From contig JAPYTP010000008.1 of the NCBI GenBank assembly GCA_029941885.1, positions 1-64,000 of the forward strand: a stretch of DNA of 64,000 nucleotides, read 5' to 3'. Numbering within the stretch: position 1 is the first letter of the stretch; each line of letters opens with the position of its first letter. The translations under genes and the position numbers were made by a program. The stretch comes from Myxococcota bacterium. Its GTDB lineage: Bacteria; Myxococcota_A; UBA9160; UBA4427. Under the pieces are notes generated by a model. The model made no database searches. It was not told the origin of the DNA and was given only the letters and a program-made list of their open reading frames with translations. Of this stretch, positions 41,218 through 49,634 are shown piece after piece.

Positions 41218-42029
41218 ACCCGGATCTCGGCACCCGTCATGAAGCGAATCCGATGGACTGCCTCTTCGTGGCCGCCGTCGAGTGGCCCGACTCGAATCGC
41301 GGCGTGATCGAATCCGAGTGCCTCCCATTTCGCGAGACGCTCCAGTGCGGCTTCGCCGGGCTCGAAATCGCCGGCTACGGCATGGGCGTGGACGCTGACG
41401 AGGTCGTGAGGATCCGCCTCGGCGCGACTTTCAGTGTAGGCGTCGCGATGGACCTCTAGCATCTCGTTCGATGCACCCGAGAGATCCAGGAAGCCGAGCC
41501 CGCCCCGGCCCGCGCGGCGCGCATGATCGAGCGACCAACCCGCTAGCCAGATCGGCGGATGGGGGCGTTGGATCGGCTTTGGGACGACATCGACCGGCCG
41601 GATTTCGAACCGAGGCGAGGTCCAGGAAAACGTCGGCGCATCCCACATGTCGACGAGCATGCGAAAACCCTCCTGCCAGGAAGCGTCGTCCCCCTCCGCC
41701 AGATCGCCGTCGGTGAGGAGGGCTATCGCGAGTCGACCCTCGCTCGCCTGATCGAGGGAAGCAGCCTGTTCGGCCACCCGCATCGGCGGGTACGAGGGCG
41801 GCGTCAGCCCTGCGAGCCCCCAGCCGAGTCGGATCCGTTCGGTCCTTCGCGCCAGCGCCGACAGCCAGATCTCTGGCGCACCGCCGCGAAAATCACCTTC
41901 CTCCCCGGCCGATGGAAAACACCATACGGTGTCGGCTCCCAGTTCTTCAGCGAGGCGGACCTCTCGAGCGAGGGTTTCGAAGTCGGCGCCCTCGGCCCCG
42001 CCGAGCTGATAGAAAATCGAGCGTTTCAT
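41211..42029 (-). CDS. Luciferase-like (LLM) flavin/F420-dependent oxidoreductase
   Basis: A 272-residue TIM-barrel protein of the bacterial luciferase-like group. Typical segments are REVRLAEELGADTVWCFPS, RTERIRLGWGLAGLTPPSYPPMRVAEQAASLDQASEGRLAIALL and the later PKPIQRPHPPIWLAG. Members use reduced FMN or F420 to oxidise or reduce organic substrates; the cofactor cannot be told here. It lies 15 nt downstream of the SDR gene, so both are likely one operon in redox steps of lipid or xenobiotic catabolism. Confidence 0.88.
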   Translation of the reverse strand: MKRSIFYQLGGAEGADFETLAREVRLAEELGADTVWCFPSAGEEGDFRGGAPEIWLSALARRTERIRLGWGLAGLTPPSYPPMRVAEQAASLDQASEGRLAIALLTDGDLAEGDDASWQEGFRMLVDMWDAPTFSWTSPRFEIRPVDVVPKPIQRPHPPIWLAGWSLDHARRAGRGGLGFLDLSGASNEMLEVHRDAYTESRAEADPHDLVSVHAHAVAGDFEPGEAALERLAKWEALGFDHAAIRVGPLDGGHEEAVHRIRFMTGAEIRVH

Positions 42030-42044
42030 ACGCGATTCAATCGA

Positions 42045-42908
42045 TCAGTTCGAGCCCGCGATTGCGTTGAGAGTCGGGTTTCGTCGCAACCGGATATCGT
42101 CGAGTCGGGTGCGGCAGGCCTGATCCCAACTCTTGCCCTCTTCGGCCAGGAGATAGAATCGATCCTCCCGGATCCCATCGAAAACGCGATCCGCCATCGC
42201 CGACGGCGGAATCCCCCCGTCGATACTCGTCTGAATCACCGCTTCCACCATCTCCTGTTCGGGGGTGCCGGCATCCTCCGGGCGCTTGAGATGCTCGGGA
42301 CGATTGCGCTCCGATCGACCGATCCCGGTCCGGATGAGCTCGGGGCAGAGCGCCGAACATCCGACCGGCGTCTCGAGGGTGTGGAGTTCGTGGTAGAGCG
42401 TCTCTGTCAAGGAGAGCGCTGCATGTTTGCTCACGTTGTAGGCCCCCGAAAAAGGCGTATTGATGAGGCCAGCCATCGAGCAGGTATTCACGACGTGTCC
42501 GGGTTCGTTCTGCTCGAGCAGGATCGGGACGAATGCGCGAATGCCGTAGAGAACCCCATAGACATTCACCCCGAGCACCCATTCCCAGTCCGTACCGATC
42601 GCCTCCCAGGTGCGGCCCCCTGCGAAGACGCCCGCGTTATTGCAGACGACGTGGACCTTTCCGAACCGATCGAGGGTGGCCTCGGCCAGAGCGGACAGAT
42701 CGTCGGCCTGGGAAACATCGGTCCGAACCGTCAGGACTTCGGCCCCCATCGCCTCGATGTCCTTTGCGGCCTCTGCGAGTGCCCCTTTCTCGATGTCGGC
42801 CATCACGACTTTCATCCCCTCACGAGCGAATCTCTCGCACATCGCCTTTCCGATCCCGCTCGCCGCTCCGGTCACCACCGCGACCCGTCCTTCGAATTCC
42901 GTCAACAC
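42045..42908 (-). CDS. Short-chain dehydrogenase/reductase
   Basis: A 287-residue SDR. The cofactor motif is TGAASGIGKAM, the structural motif NNAGVF, the catalytic serine in NTCSMAGL and the active-site pair YNVSK. The acidic residue ending beta2 (VVMADIEKG) suggests NAD preference. The GTG start has AAGGAG 7 nt upstream. It is the first gene of a two-gene minus-strand unit with the luciferase-like oxidoreductase and is divergent from the tandem CoA-transferase. A substrate alcohol or ketone in acyl or steroid catabolism is plausible but unproven. Confidence 0.93.
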   Translation of the reverse strand: MLTEFEGRVAVVTGAASGIGKAMCERFAREGMKVVMADIEKGALAEAAKDIEAMGAEVLTVRTDVSQADDLSALAEATLDRFGKVHVVCNNAGVFAGGRTWEAIGTDWEWVLGVNVYGVLYGIRAFVPILLEQNEPGHVVNTCSMAGLINTPFSGAYNVSKHAALSLTETLYHELHTLETPVGCSALCPELIRTGIGRSERNRPEHLKRPEDAGTPEQEMVEAVIQTSIDGGIPPSAMADRVFDGIREDRFYLLAEEGKSWDQACRTRLDDIRLRRNPTLNAIAGSN

Positions 42909-43033
42909 GCGTGTTCTCCTTCCCGGTCCAGGGGCGTCTCCATGCCTTGGACACGGGTGGCAATAGGGGCTTCGTCGCCCGGGCGATGGATGTTAGATTC
43001 TCCGCGCAGGGACCGACAGCCAATGGAGAGACG

Positions 43034-45427
43034 ATGACCGAAGACCTCCCCCGCCCCTTCGACGGCCTATTGGTGATCGACCTCTGTAGCGAGATCGCTG
43101 GGCCCTATGCGAGCAAGCTCTTCGTGGACGCGGGAGCCCGCGTCATCAAGATCGAGCCCAACGGGGGCGACCCCTTGCGCCGGTGGACGGCCTCCCAGCA
43201 GGATCTCGCACCGGAGGAATCGAGCCCCCTCTTTCAATACCTGAACGCCAGCAAGAAGGGCATCGCCCTCGACCCGCGCGACGCTCGCGACCGCGCGAGG
43301 ATCGGCCGTTTCGCCGAACGCGCGGACATCCTCTTCGAGGACTGGGGCCCGGGCGGCCTCGAGGCGCGGGGGCTCGATCCGGAGAAATGGTTGGAGTCGA
43401 ATCCTCGACTCTCGATCGTGCGGCTCTCGCCCTGGGGGCAGGTGGGTCCCTGGGCAGACCGCCCCGCCAACGATTTCACGCTCCAGGCAGCAACGGGGTC
43501 CACCGAAAATCGCGGACTGCCCGATCGCCGGCCGGTCGCGGCCGGGGGACGCATCGGCGACTGGATCGGCGGAAGCTTCGCCTCGGTCGCAGCTTTGGCG
43601 GCCTGGCGATCGGCGAGACAGACCGGCGAGGGACAGGTCGTCGACCTCTCGGTTTTCGAGGCGATGATTCAGTGTTTCACGGTCTTCGGCGATCTCGGAA
43701 GTCAATTCAGCGGGGGGCTGCAGTCCCGCTCGATCGAGCTGCCCTCCATCGAGCCCACCAAGGACGGCCACGTGGGATTCTGCACCATCTCGGCGCAGCA
43801 GTGGAAGGATTTCTGTTCGATGTTAGGTCGTCAGGATGTGGCGGATGATCCGGTCTACCTCGACGGCGGCCAACGGATGGCCAACCTGGACTTCATCCAG
43901 GACATGATGCATTCCTGGACCCGAGAAAAAACGACCGACGAGATCATCGAACTCTGCGAACTCTTGCGAATTCCCGTCGCGCCCATCGGCAACGGCCGCG
44001 ACCTTCCGGAATTCGACCACCTGATCGAACGCGGGGCCTTCGAACGGGCACCGGGCGGCTTTCTCCAACCCCGCCCGCCCTGGAGACTCGAAACAACGTC
44101 GCCCGCGCCGATCGGAAGGACCGCCGCCCTCGACGAGGATCGCGACGAGCTACTCGCTCTCCTCGAGAAACCCGTGACCACGCCAGTGGTTCGGGTCGGC
44201 CAATCGGATCTGCCCTTCGCCGGCCTGCGCGTCATCGATCTGACTGCCTTCTGGGCCGGCCCCTACGCGACGTCGATTCTCTCCGATCTCGGGGCGGACG
44301 TCATCAAGATCGAATCGATCCAGCGCCCAGACGGCATGCGCTTCGCGACACCGATCCGAAATGACGTGCTCTGGGAATGGGGGCACGTCTATCACGGCGT
44401 GAACCCCGGCAAGCGCGACGTCACCCTACGCCTCGATCACGAGAAGGGCGTCGGGCTCGTGAAACGATTGATCGAGGATGCCGACGTCGTGATCGAAAAT
44501 TTCTCGGCGCGGGTGATGCCTCGGTTCGGCCTCGACGAGGCGACAGTCAAAGCCCTCAACGGACGCGCGATCTTCGTCCGCATGCCCGCCTTTGGTCTCG
44601 ATGGTCCCTGGCGCGACCGACAGGGCTTTGCGATGACCGTCGAGCAGGTCAGTGGCATGGCCTGGGTCACCGGTTACGAGGACCTCCCGCTCGTGGTTCG
44701 CGGCGTCTGCGATCCGATCGGGAGCGCCCACGCGATCTTCGCCCTGGGGCTCGCCCTCGAAGAGCGCCAGCGAACCGGTCTCGGCCAGACGGTCGAAGTC
44801 GCCCTCGTCGAACCGGCGCTCGCGGTCGCCGCCGAGCAAGTCATCGAGTATTCAGCCTACGGCGAGTTATTGGGCCGCGACAGCAACGCGATGCCACACG
44901 CGGCGCCTCAGGGACTCTTCGAAACCGCCCAGCCCGACGAGCGAATCGCCGTCTCCGTGACGAACGAAAAGCAGTGGGGGGGGTTGTGTCGCGCACTCGA
45001 GGCCGAGGATTGGGACCAATCAGAATCACTGGCCAGCCACCGTGGTCGATTGGCCGAACACGATGCGCTGTGCGCCCGATTGTCGGCGTGGCTGCGGCCA
45101 CAGGGGCGCGATGCCGCGCTCGAGCGTCTGCTCGCCGAGGGTGTCCCCGCGGCGGCCTCCATCAACAACTACGCCCTGTGGCCCAACGCGCAGCTCGATC
45201 ATCGTGGCTTCTTCCAGACCATGAAACACCCGCATACGGGTGAGACCCGTTACCCGTCCTTTCCCGCCATCTTCTCCCGGTTCGAGCGCGATCTCCACCG
45301 ATCGCCCCCGCCCACGCTCGGCCAACACAACCGGGAAGTGCTCCAGAGCGAACTCGGGATCGACGACAAGGAACTCGCACAGCTCGAGGCGGACGGCATC
45401 ATCGGGACTCGACCCAGCTTCATGTAG
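43034..45427 (+). CDS. Tandem two-domain CaiB/BaiF (family III) CoA-transferase
   Basis: A 797-residue protein made of two CoA-transferase family III domains joined head to tail. The ATG at 43034 has GGAGAG 5 nt before it; the ORF track begins 167 codons too early. Domain 1 (about 1-385) starts FDGLLVIDLCSEIAGPYASKLF, domain 2 (about 395-797) starts FAGLRVIDLTAFWAGPYATSIL. The catalytic aspartate that forms the acyl anhydride appears in both (GRIGDWIGGS and GVCDPIGSAH). Normal family III enzymes are intertwined homodimers of 380-400-residue chains, so this may be a covalent dimer. It would transfer CoA between carboxylic acids; the substrates are unknown. Confidence 0.92.
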   Translation: MTEDLPRPFDGLLVIDLCSEIAGPYASKLFVDAGARVIKIEPNGGDPLRRWTASQQDLAPEESSPLFQYLNASKKGIALDPRDARDRARIGRFAERADILFEDWGPGGLEARGLDPEKWLESNPRLSIVRLSPWGQVGPWADRPANDFTLQAATGSTENRGLPDRRPVAAGGRIGDWIGGSFASVAALAAWRSARQTGEGQVVDLSVFEAMIQCFTVFGDLGSQFSGGLQSRSIELPSIEPTKDGHVGFCTISAQQWKDFCSMLGRQDVADDPVYLDGGQRMANLDFIQDMMHSWTREKTTDEIIELCELLRIPVAPIGNGRDLPEFDHLIERGAFERAPGGFLQPRPPWRLETTSPAPIGRTAALDEDRDELLALLEKPVTTPVVRVGQSDLPFAGLRVIDLTAFWAGPYATSILSDLGADVIKIESIQRPDGMRFATPIRNDVLWEWGHVYHGVNPGKRDVTLRLDHEKGVGLVKRLIEDADVVIENFSARVMPRFGLDEATVKALNGRAIFVRMPAFGLDGPWRDRQGFAMTVEQVSGMAWVTGYEDLPLVVRGVCDPIGSAHAIFALGLALEERQRTGLGQTVEVALVEPALAVAAEQVIEYSAYGELLGRDSNAMPHAAPQGLFETAQPDERIAVSVTNEKQWGGLCRALEAEDWDQSESLASHRGRLAEHDALCARLSAWLRPQGRDAALERLLAEGVPAAASINNYALWPNAQLDHRGFFQTMKHPHTGETRYPSFPAIFSRFERDLHRSPPPTLGQHNREVLQSELGIDDKELAQLEADGIIGTRPSFM

Positions 45428-45457
45428 AGACCGCACGGCCGGCGTCCGACCGGCCCC

Positions 45458-46342
45458 CTAGATCAACGCCAGTTGACCGCTTGCCGCTTCGCCCTGCTCC
45501 CCGGGCCACGCCGGCATCTCCCCCACCGCTTCGAGAGAGCCGATTCGAGCCAGCAGGTCGCGCGCGATGCTCGGAGATTCGCGATTGCTCGGAGAGTGCA
45601 CGAAGACGATCGGCTCGAGACCCGCCCCGATCCAGCGGGCAAGAATCTTCGACCATCGATCGAGCCAGCGTTCGTTGATTGTCGGATCGGGATGAAAGAC
45701 GATTCGGATGATCGGATCCGCCGAAAGCGCATCCTCTCTGACCGGCAGGTTCGGCTTCTGCCGGCGCGCCGCGTCGAGATACAGATGATCCCCCAAGCCG
45801 TCGCGCAGCGGCCGCGTATCCATGATGACCCGTCCGACCCCCGCCGCCTCGAGCAGGTCTTCCACGATCTGCGCGAGCATTCCCTCTGCCACGAGTTCCG
45901 GAGCCCGAAACTCCACGGCATAACGAAATCCAGAGGGTAGATCCGCGAGAAAAGACTCGAGCCGAGGGAGTTCGCGGGCACCGAAAACCGGGGGCAGTTG
46001 AATCATGAGCGGAGCGAGTTTGCCTCGAAGGGGGGCGATCCCTTCGAGAAACGCATGGGTCTCGTCGTGAACCCCCCGCAGCATCGCATCGTGAGTGATG
46101 GTCCGCGGCAGCTTGAAGCAGAACCGAAAGGGGTCCGGACTCTCACAATTCCATTTCTCGACGGTGCGCGGGGGAGGCGCCGCATAGAAGGTCGTATTGC
46201 CTTCGACGGCATTGAAGACACGACCGTATTGGCGCAGGAAATCAGACCGGCGGCTGTCCTCGGTATAGAGGCCGCCCCGCCACTCCTCGAACCCCCAGAA
46301 GGGCAATCCCAGATGGAGTCGTCGAATCATCGTCGCCTGCAT
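45458..46342 (-). CDS. DUF72 domain protein
   Basis: A 294-residue TIM-barrel-type protein of the DUF72 family. Recognisable elements are LHLGLPFWGFEEWRGGLY, the FNAVEGNTTFYAAPPPRTVEKWN segment, FRFCFKLPRTITHD and GFRYAVEFRAPELV. The family is widespread and has no established enzymatic role. ATGs at 46342 and 46330 and a GTG at 46366 compete as starts; none has a strong Shine-Dalgarno. It converges on the tandem CoA-transferase gene with a 30-nt gap. Confidence 0.9.
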   Translation of the reverse strand: MQATMIRRLHLGLPFWGFEEWRGGLYTEDSRRSDFLRQYGRVFNAVEGNTTFYAAPPPRTVEKWNCESPDPFRFCFKLPRTITHDAMLRGVHDETHAFLEGIAPLRGKLAPLMIQLPPVFGARELPRLESFLADLPSGFRYAVEFRAPELVAEGMLAQIVEDLLEAAGVGRVIMDTRPLRDGLGDHLYLDAARRQKPNLPVREDALSADPIIRIVFHPDPTINERWLDRWSKILARWIGAGLEPIVFVHSPSNRESPSIARDLLARIGSLEAVGEMPAWPGEQGEAASGQLALI

Positions 46343-46526
46343 TTCAAGATTCGTTCGCCGTCGCACCGGCTGGAATCTCGTGCCTCGTCATATTACACGT
46401 ATCACACGAAAAAATTGATCATCACTTGAGAGTCGTCAATGGTCTGCAGAAGTTCTTGCAATCGGCTCCTGATTCGCGGACCCTACCGCCATCCCCCCGA
46501 CAGCGCCCCCTATTCAGGAGACCGTG
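46343..46526. promoter_or_regulatory. AT-rich divergent spacer upstream of DUF72 and OMP genes
   Basis: A 184-nt spacer whose first half (46385-46440) is unusually AT-rich for the window. On the minus strand a TTGACG with TAATAT further along can be picked out, but not at ideal spacing. Two promoters are expected here because the flanking genes diverge. Confidence 0.35.
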
Positions 46527-47219
46527 ATGCCGCACGATTCCATGCGAATCGATCAGCTCTCATCCAGTGGCCGGGAGACCCGAACCGGGTTCGCCGCCAA
46601 GACGATCCGCCCCCTCGGGACGCGCGGATGGATCTTGATCATCGCTGTCCTCGCCTCGACCGGGTGGGCCGATCCCGTCGCCGCACAGGACTGGGGCGAG
46701 TCCGATGACGGCTGGTCCTCGGACTCCTCTTCCACGAGCCATTCGGGCGGATCCTCCGCCTGGGACGAGCCGGCCGCGACGCGCTGGTCCCTGCGCGCCG
46801 GCGTCGGCTTCATTGCCGGCCCGGACCACTTCTTGATGAACTTCGAGCTGCCCTACCGCTTCGATCAATACGTCTCGCTGGGTCCCATGATCCAGGTCGG
46901 GATCGCGAACGACCGATCGATTGTCGCCCCGACCGCGAACCTCACGATCACGATCCCCGATCTGCCGGGAGACACCCTGGATCGTTTCCGTCCGAATGTA
47001 TTCGCCGGGATCGGCTTCGCCGTGATCACGGACGATGATCGCAACGGCGATGACCGATCCGCTGGATTCCTGATCAACGCCGGCTTCGGGGTCGACTACG
47101 TCTTGAGCCAGCGCGTCTCGATCGGCTCCCGGATGATTCTGAACTTCCTTCCCGAAAACACACTCGCCCAAAATTTCTTCTACAGCTGGGAGGTTGTGGG
47201 CGTCAAACTGTCCTTCTGA
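46527..47219 (+). CDS. Outer-membrane beta-barrel protein
   Basis: A 230-residue protein. ATG 46527 has AGGAG 6 nt upstream. A long N-region leads to the hydrophobic core WILIIAVLASTGWA and cleavage near VAAQ. A Ser/Asp-rich linker (SDDGWSSDSSSTSHSGG) follows, and then eight or so amphipathic strands (WSLRAGVGFIAG, YVSLGPMIQVGIA, RPNVFAGIGFAVI, FLINAGFGVDYVL), ending VVGVKLSF with terminal Phe. This is the OmpA/OmpW-like small barrel pattern. Ligand and role are unknown. It converges on the CoA-transferase at 47289. Confidence 0.8.
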   Translation: MPHDSMRIDQLSSSGRETRTGFAAKTIRPLGTRGWILIIAVLASTGWADPVAAQDWGESDDGWSSDSSSTSHSGGSSAWDEPAATRWSLRAGVGFIAGPDHFLMNFELPYRFDQYVSLGPMIQVGIANDRSIVAPTANLTITIPDLPGDTLDRFRPNVFAGIGFAVITDDDRNGDDRSAGFLINAGFGVDYVLSQRVSIGSRMILNFLPENTLAQNFFYSWEVVGVKLSF

Positions 47220-47288
47220 GAGGAATCCGCGGAGACGCGCCACGCGCCCGTCCCGCCCCTACTCCACCTGCCCGGCCTCTTGCTGCAC

Positions 47289-48494
47289 CTAGCCGAGGAC
47301 GCCCTTTCCTCGAAGCGCCGCGACCTCCGCGTCGGTGCGACCGATTTCCCGAAGAATCTCCTCGGTGTGTTCGCCGAGGGCCGGCGCCATCGAGCGCGGG
47401 GCCCAGGGTGTTCCACCAAAGTCGACGGGGGTCGCGGGAAGCAGAGTCGTGCTGGCTCCGTCCGGGACCTCGACGAACCCGCCCGCCGCCATCACCTGGG
47501 GATCCGCGATCACATCGTCGATCGACTGCACCGGCGCCCACCACAAATCTTCTTCCGCGTCGAAGATCTCGCCCCATTCCGCTCGGGTCCGGGTCGCAAA
47601 GATCTCATCCAGCTCGCCGATCAGAGTCTCTGCGTTCTCGGCGCGTGCGCGGGGATCCGCATAACGTGGATCTTCGATCCACTCGGGATGGCCTGCCGCG
47701 CGGGCCAGCGGCGGCCAATGTCGTTCCCCCTCGAGCCCGACGATCCAGAAATACTTGCCCTCGGAATCCATGTAGTTGTTGATGCAAGGATTGCCGGCGG
47801 TCTTGCGGTTTCCGGGCTGAATCGACAGTCCATACCGGAGCGCGACCGCGAGATCGAAGGAGAGTGTATAGAGACCCTCGCGCAGGAGCGATGTCGAAAC
47901 GACCTGTCCCTTCCCGGTCTTTTCCCGGTTATAGAGGGCGGCGCACACCCCGCCCGCCGCTGCGAGTCCGGCATTGTGATCGCCCATGCCACCTCGTTGG
48001 TGCGGGGGATGGGAGCCGGGCTGAGTGAGCGAGTGAGCGATCCCCGAGCGCGCCCAGAATGCAGCGATATCGTAGGCGGCGCGATCCGCGTCCTCCCCTT
48101 CCAGACCATATCCGGTCACGATCGTGTAGATCAGCCTGGGAAATTGTGAGCACAGCTCTTCCGCGCTCAAGCCGAGTCGGGCGAGCGCCGCGGGTCGGAT
48201 GTTCGAGACGAAGACATCCGCGTCGCGGATCAGCTCGAGTGCGATCTCCAGACCTTCGGGCTTGCGAAGGTCGGCGACGATGCTTCTCTTGCTTCGGTTG
48301 TCGTTCTCGAAGACCGGGTTGATCGGAAGGTCGCCGCCGAGCATGTGTTGGAACATCCGCGCGGGATCCCCGATGCCGGGGGGCTCGATCTTGATGACCT
48401 CCGCGCCCCAATCCGAGAGCACGCCTCCGGCGGCCGGTCCCGCCACCCAGACACCCATCTCAACGACCTTGATTCCCTCGAGCGGTCCGCCCAT
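47289..48494 (-). CDS. CaiB/BaiF (family III) CoA-transferase
   Basis: A 401-residue single-domain family III CoA-transferase of normal length. It begins LEGIKVVEMGVWVAGPAAGGVLSDWGAEVIKIEPPG and has the catalytic aspartate in GGMGDHNAGLAAAGG, with later VGLEGERHWPPLARAAGHPEW and a terminal EEILREIGRTDAEVAALR. A good GGGGAG precedes the ATG. It is the last gene of a minus-strand run with the crotonase, acyl-CoA ligase and 102-residue protein, so it probably moves CoA onto or off an intermediate of that pathway. Confidence 0.95.
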   Translation of the reverse strand: MGGPLEGIKVVEMGVWVAGPAAGGVLSDWGAEVIKIEPPGIGDPARMFQHMLGGDLPINPVFENDNRSKRSIVADLRKPEGLEIALELIRDADVFVSNIRPAALARLGLSAEELCSQFPRLIYTIVTGYGLEGEDADRAAYDIAAFWARSGIAHSLTQPGSHPPHQRGGMGDHNAGLAAAGGVCAALYNREKTGKGQVVSTSLLREGLYTLSFDLAVALRYGLSIQPGNRKTAGNPCINNYMDSEGKYFWIVGLEGERHWPPLARAAGHPEWIEDPRYADPRARAENAETLIGELDEIFATRTRAEWGEIFDAEEDLWWAPVQSIDDVIADPQVMAAGGFVEVPDGASTTLLPATPVDFGGTPWAPRSMAPALGEHTEEILREIGRTDAEVAALRGKGVLG

Positions 48495-48560
48495 GCGATC
48501 TCCCCGGCACGCGAACGCGCCCTCCCGTCATTGCCCCCGATCGGAACCCACGCGATCGGT

Positions 48561-49634
48561 TTAGACATGCTGCCCGAGTCGAACCTCGTCAACCAGTCCC
48601 CAATCGAGCGCGGTCCGTGCATCGATGCGAGCCCCGGACAATCCGAGCCAGGCGGTCCTCTGTCGACCGATCCGACGAGGCAGGCTCGCGGTCCCCCCCG
48701 CGCCGGGCACGAGTCCAAGCCCGACTTCCGGCAATTGAAAGAAGGCGTCCTCGCTGGCAATGACATGCTTCGTAAAAGCCGGCAACTCGGCACCCGCCCC
48801 GATACACGCGCCATGCACCTCGACTCGCGCGCGATCTCCCAGTCGTGAGAGCAGCAGGGCCGGACTCCGCGTGGTCCGGATCACGTGCGCTTCCGCGGGA
48901 TCGGGAAAGCTCCCGAACTCATCGAGGTCACCCCCACTGCAGAAGGAATCGCCCTCCCCGGAGAGCACGACCTCCTCGATCGAGGGATCCGCCAGCGCCA
49001 ATTGCAACGCCTCGGACACCCCGTCCCGCATTGCACGCGAAAAAGCATTGTGCTTTTCGGGACGGGTGAGGCGGATATCCAGGCGATTCCGATCACGCTC
49101 CATGCGACAGGGGGCGATGTCCTCGGTTCGTCTTCGTTTCCTGCGCGGCCTCCGCCGCCGCGACTCGAGCCAGCGCCGGAATTCGGCCCCCGACTGTAGC
49201 GTCGAGTAGACGAAGGATTCGGCGATCAGCCCCGCGTAGATCGATTGATCCGAAGCACTGCGCAAGAGCTGGACGAATGCGAGCGCCGACACCGGCGTTT
49301 CGGAGAAGCCTGCGAGGAGCGGAGCGACCTCATCGGTGGATGCCACGACGACGTCGAACAACTCGCGAAGGGCGAGCACGTCCGGATCCGCCGAGCCGGA
49401 TTCGACCGCGATCGTGACGGCGGGCAGGATCGGCAGCTGTTCGAAGAGAGCTGGCCCGAAACGAGCAATCTGCTCCGGCCGCGCGGTCGTTAGATCCAGA
49501 ATGATGGCCCCGGGCCCTCGGGCGCCCTCACCCTCTTGCGGACCGAGGGGCGCGAGCCGTTCTCCCGCGTCCGGCGCGATCAAGAAGCGCCCGAGCTCTT
49601 CGATCGTCCAATGGGGCGCGTCGTTCGGGGTCAA
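48561..49634 (-). CDS. Enoyl-CoA hydratase/isomerase with N-terminal extension
   Basis: A 357-residue crotonase. I place the start at TTG 49634, which overlaps the stop of the acyl-CoA ligase gene (TTGA); the ORF track begins inside that gene. The C-terminal 190 residues hold the active site: an oxyanion-hole region SGEGDSFCSGGDLDEF and HGACIGAGAELPAF with one catalytic Glu, then FFQLPEVGLGLVPG with the other. The N-terminal 160 residues (IILDLTTARPEQIARF, LRELFDVVVAS, LLRSASDQSIYAGLIAESFVYSTLQ) look like half a second crotonase fold without catalytic residues. It would hydrate or isomerise an enoyl-CoA made by its neighbours. Confidence 0.85.
   Translation of the reverse strand: MTPNDAPHWTIEELGRFLIAPDAGERLAPLGPQEGEGARGPGAIILDLTTARPEQIARFGPALFEQLPILPAVTIAVESGSADPDVLALRELFDVVVASTDEVAPLLAGFSETPVSALAFVQLLRSASDQSIYAGLIAESFVYSTLQSGAEFRRWLESRRRRPRRKRRRTEDIAPCRMERDRNRLDIRLTRPEKHNAFSRAMRDGVSEALQLALADPSIEEVVLSGEGDSFCSGGDLDEFGSFPDPAEAHVIRTTRSPALLLSRLGDRARVEVHGACIGAGAELPAFTKHVIASEDAFFQLPEVGLGLVPGAGGTASLPRRIGRQRTAWLGLSGARIDARTALDWGLVDEVRLGQHV

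Noticed and set aside
41559-43037. 492-residue plus-strand ORF over the LLM and SDR genes
   Set aside because: Antisense to two well-defined enzyme genes, and it lacks recognisable features.
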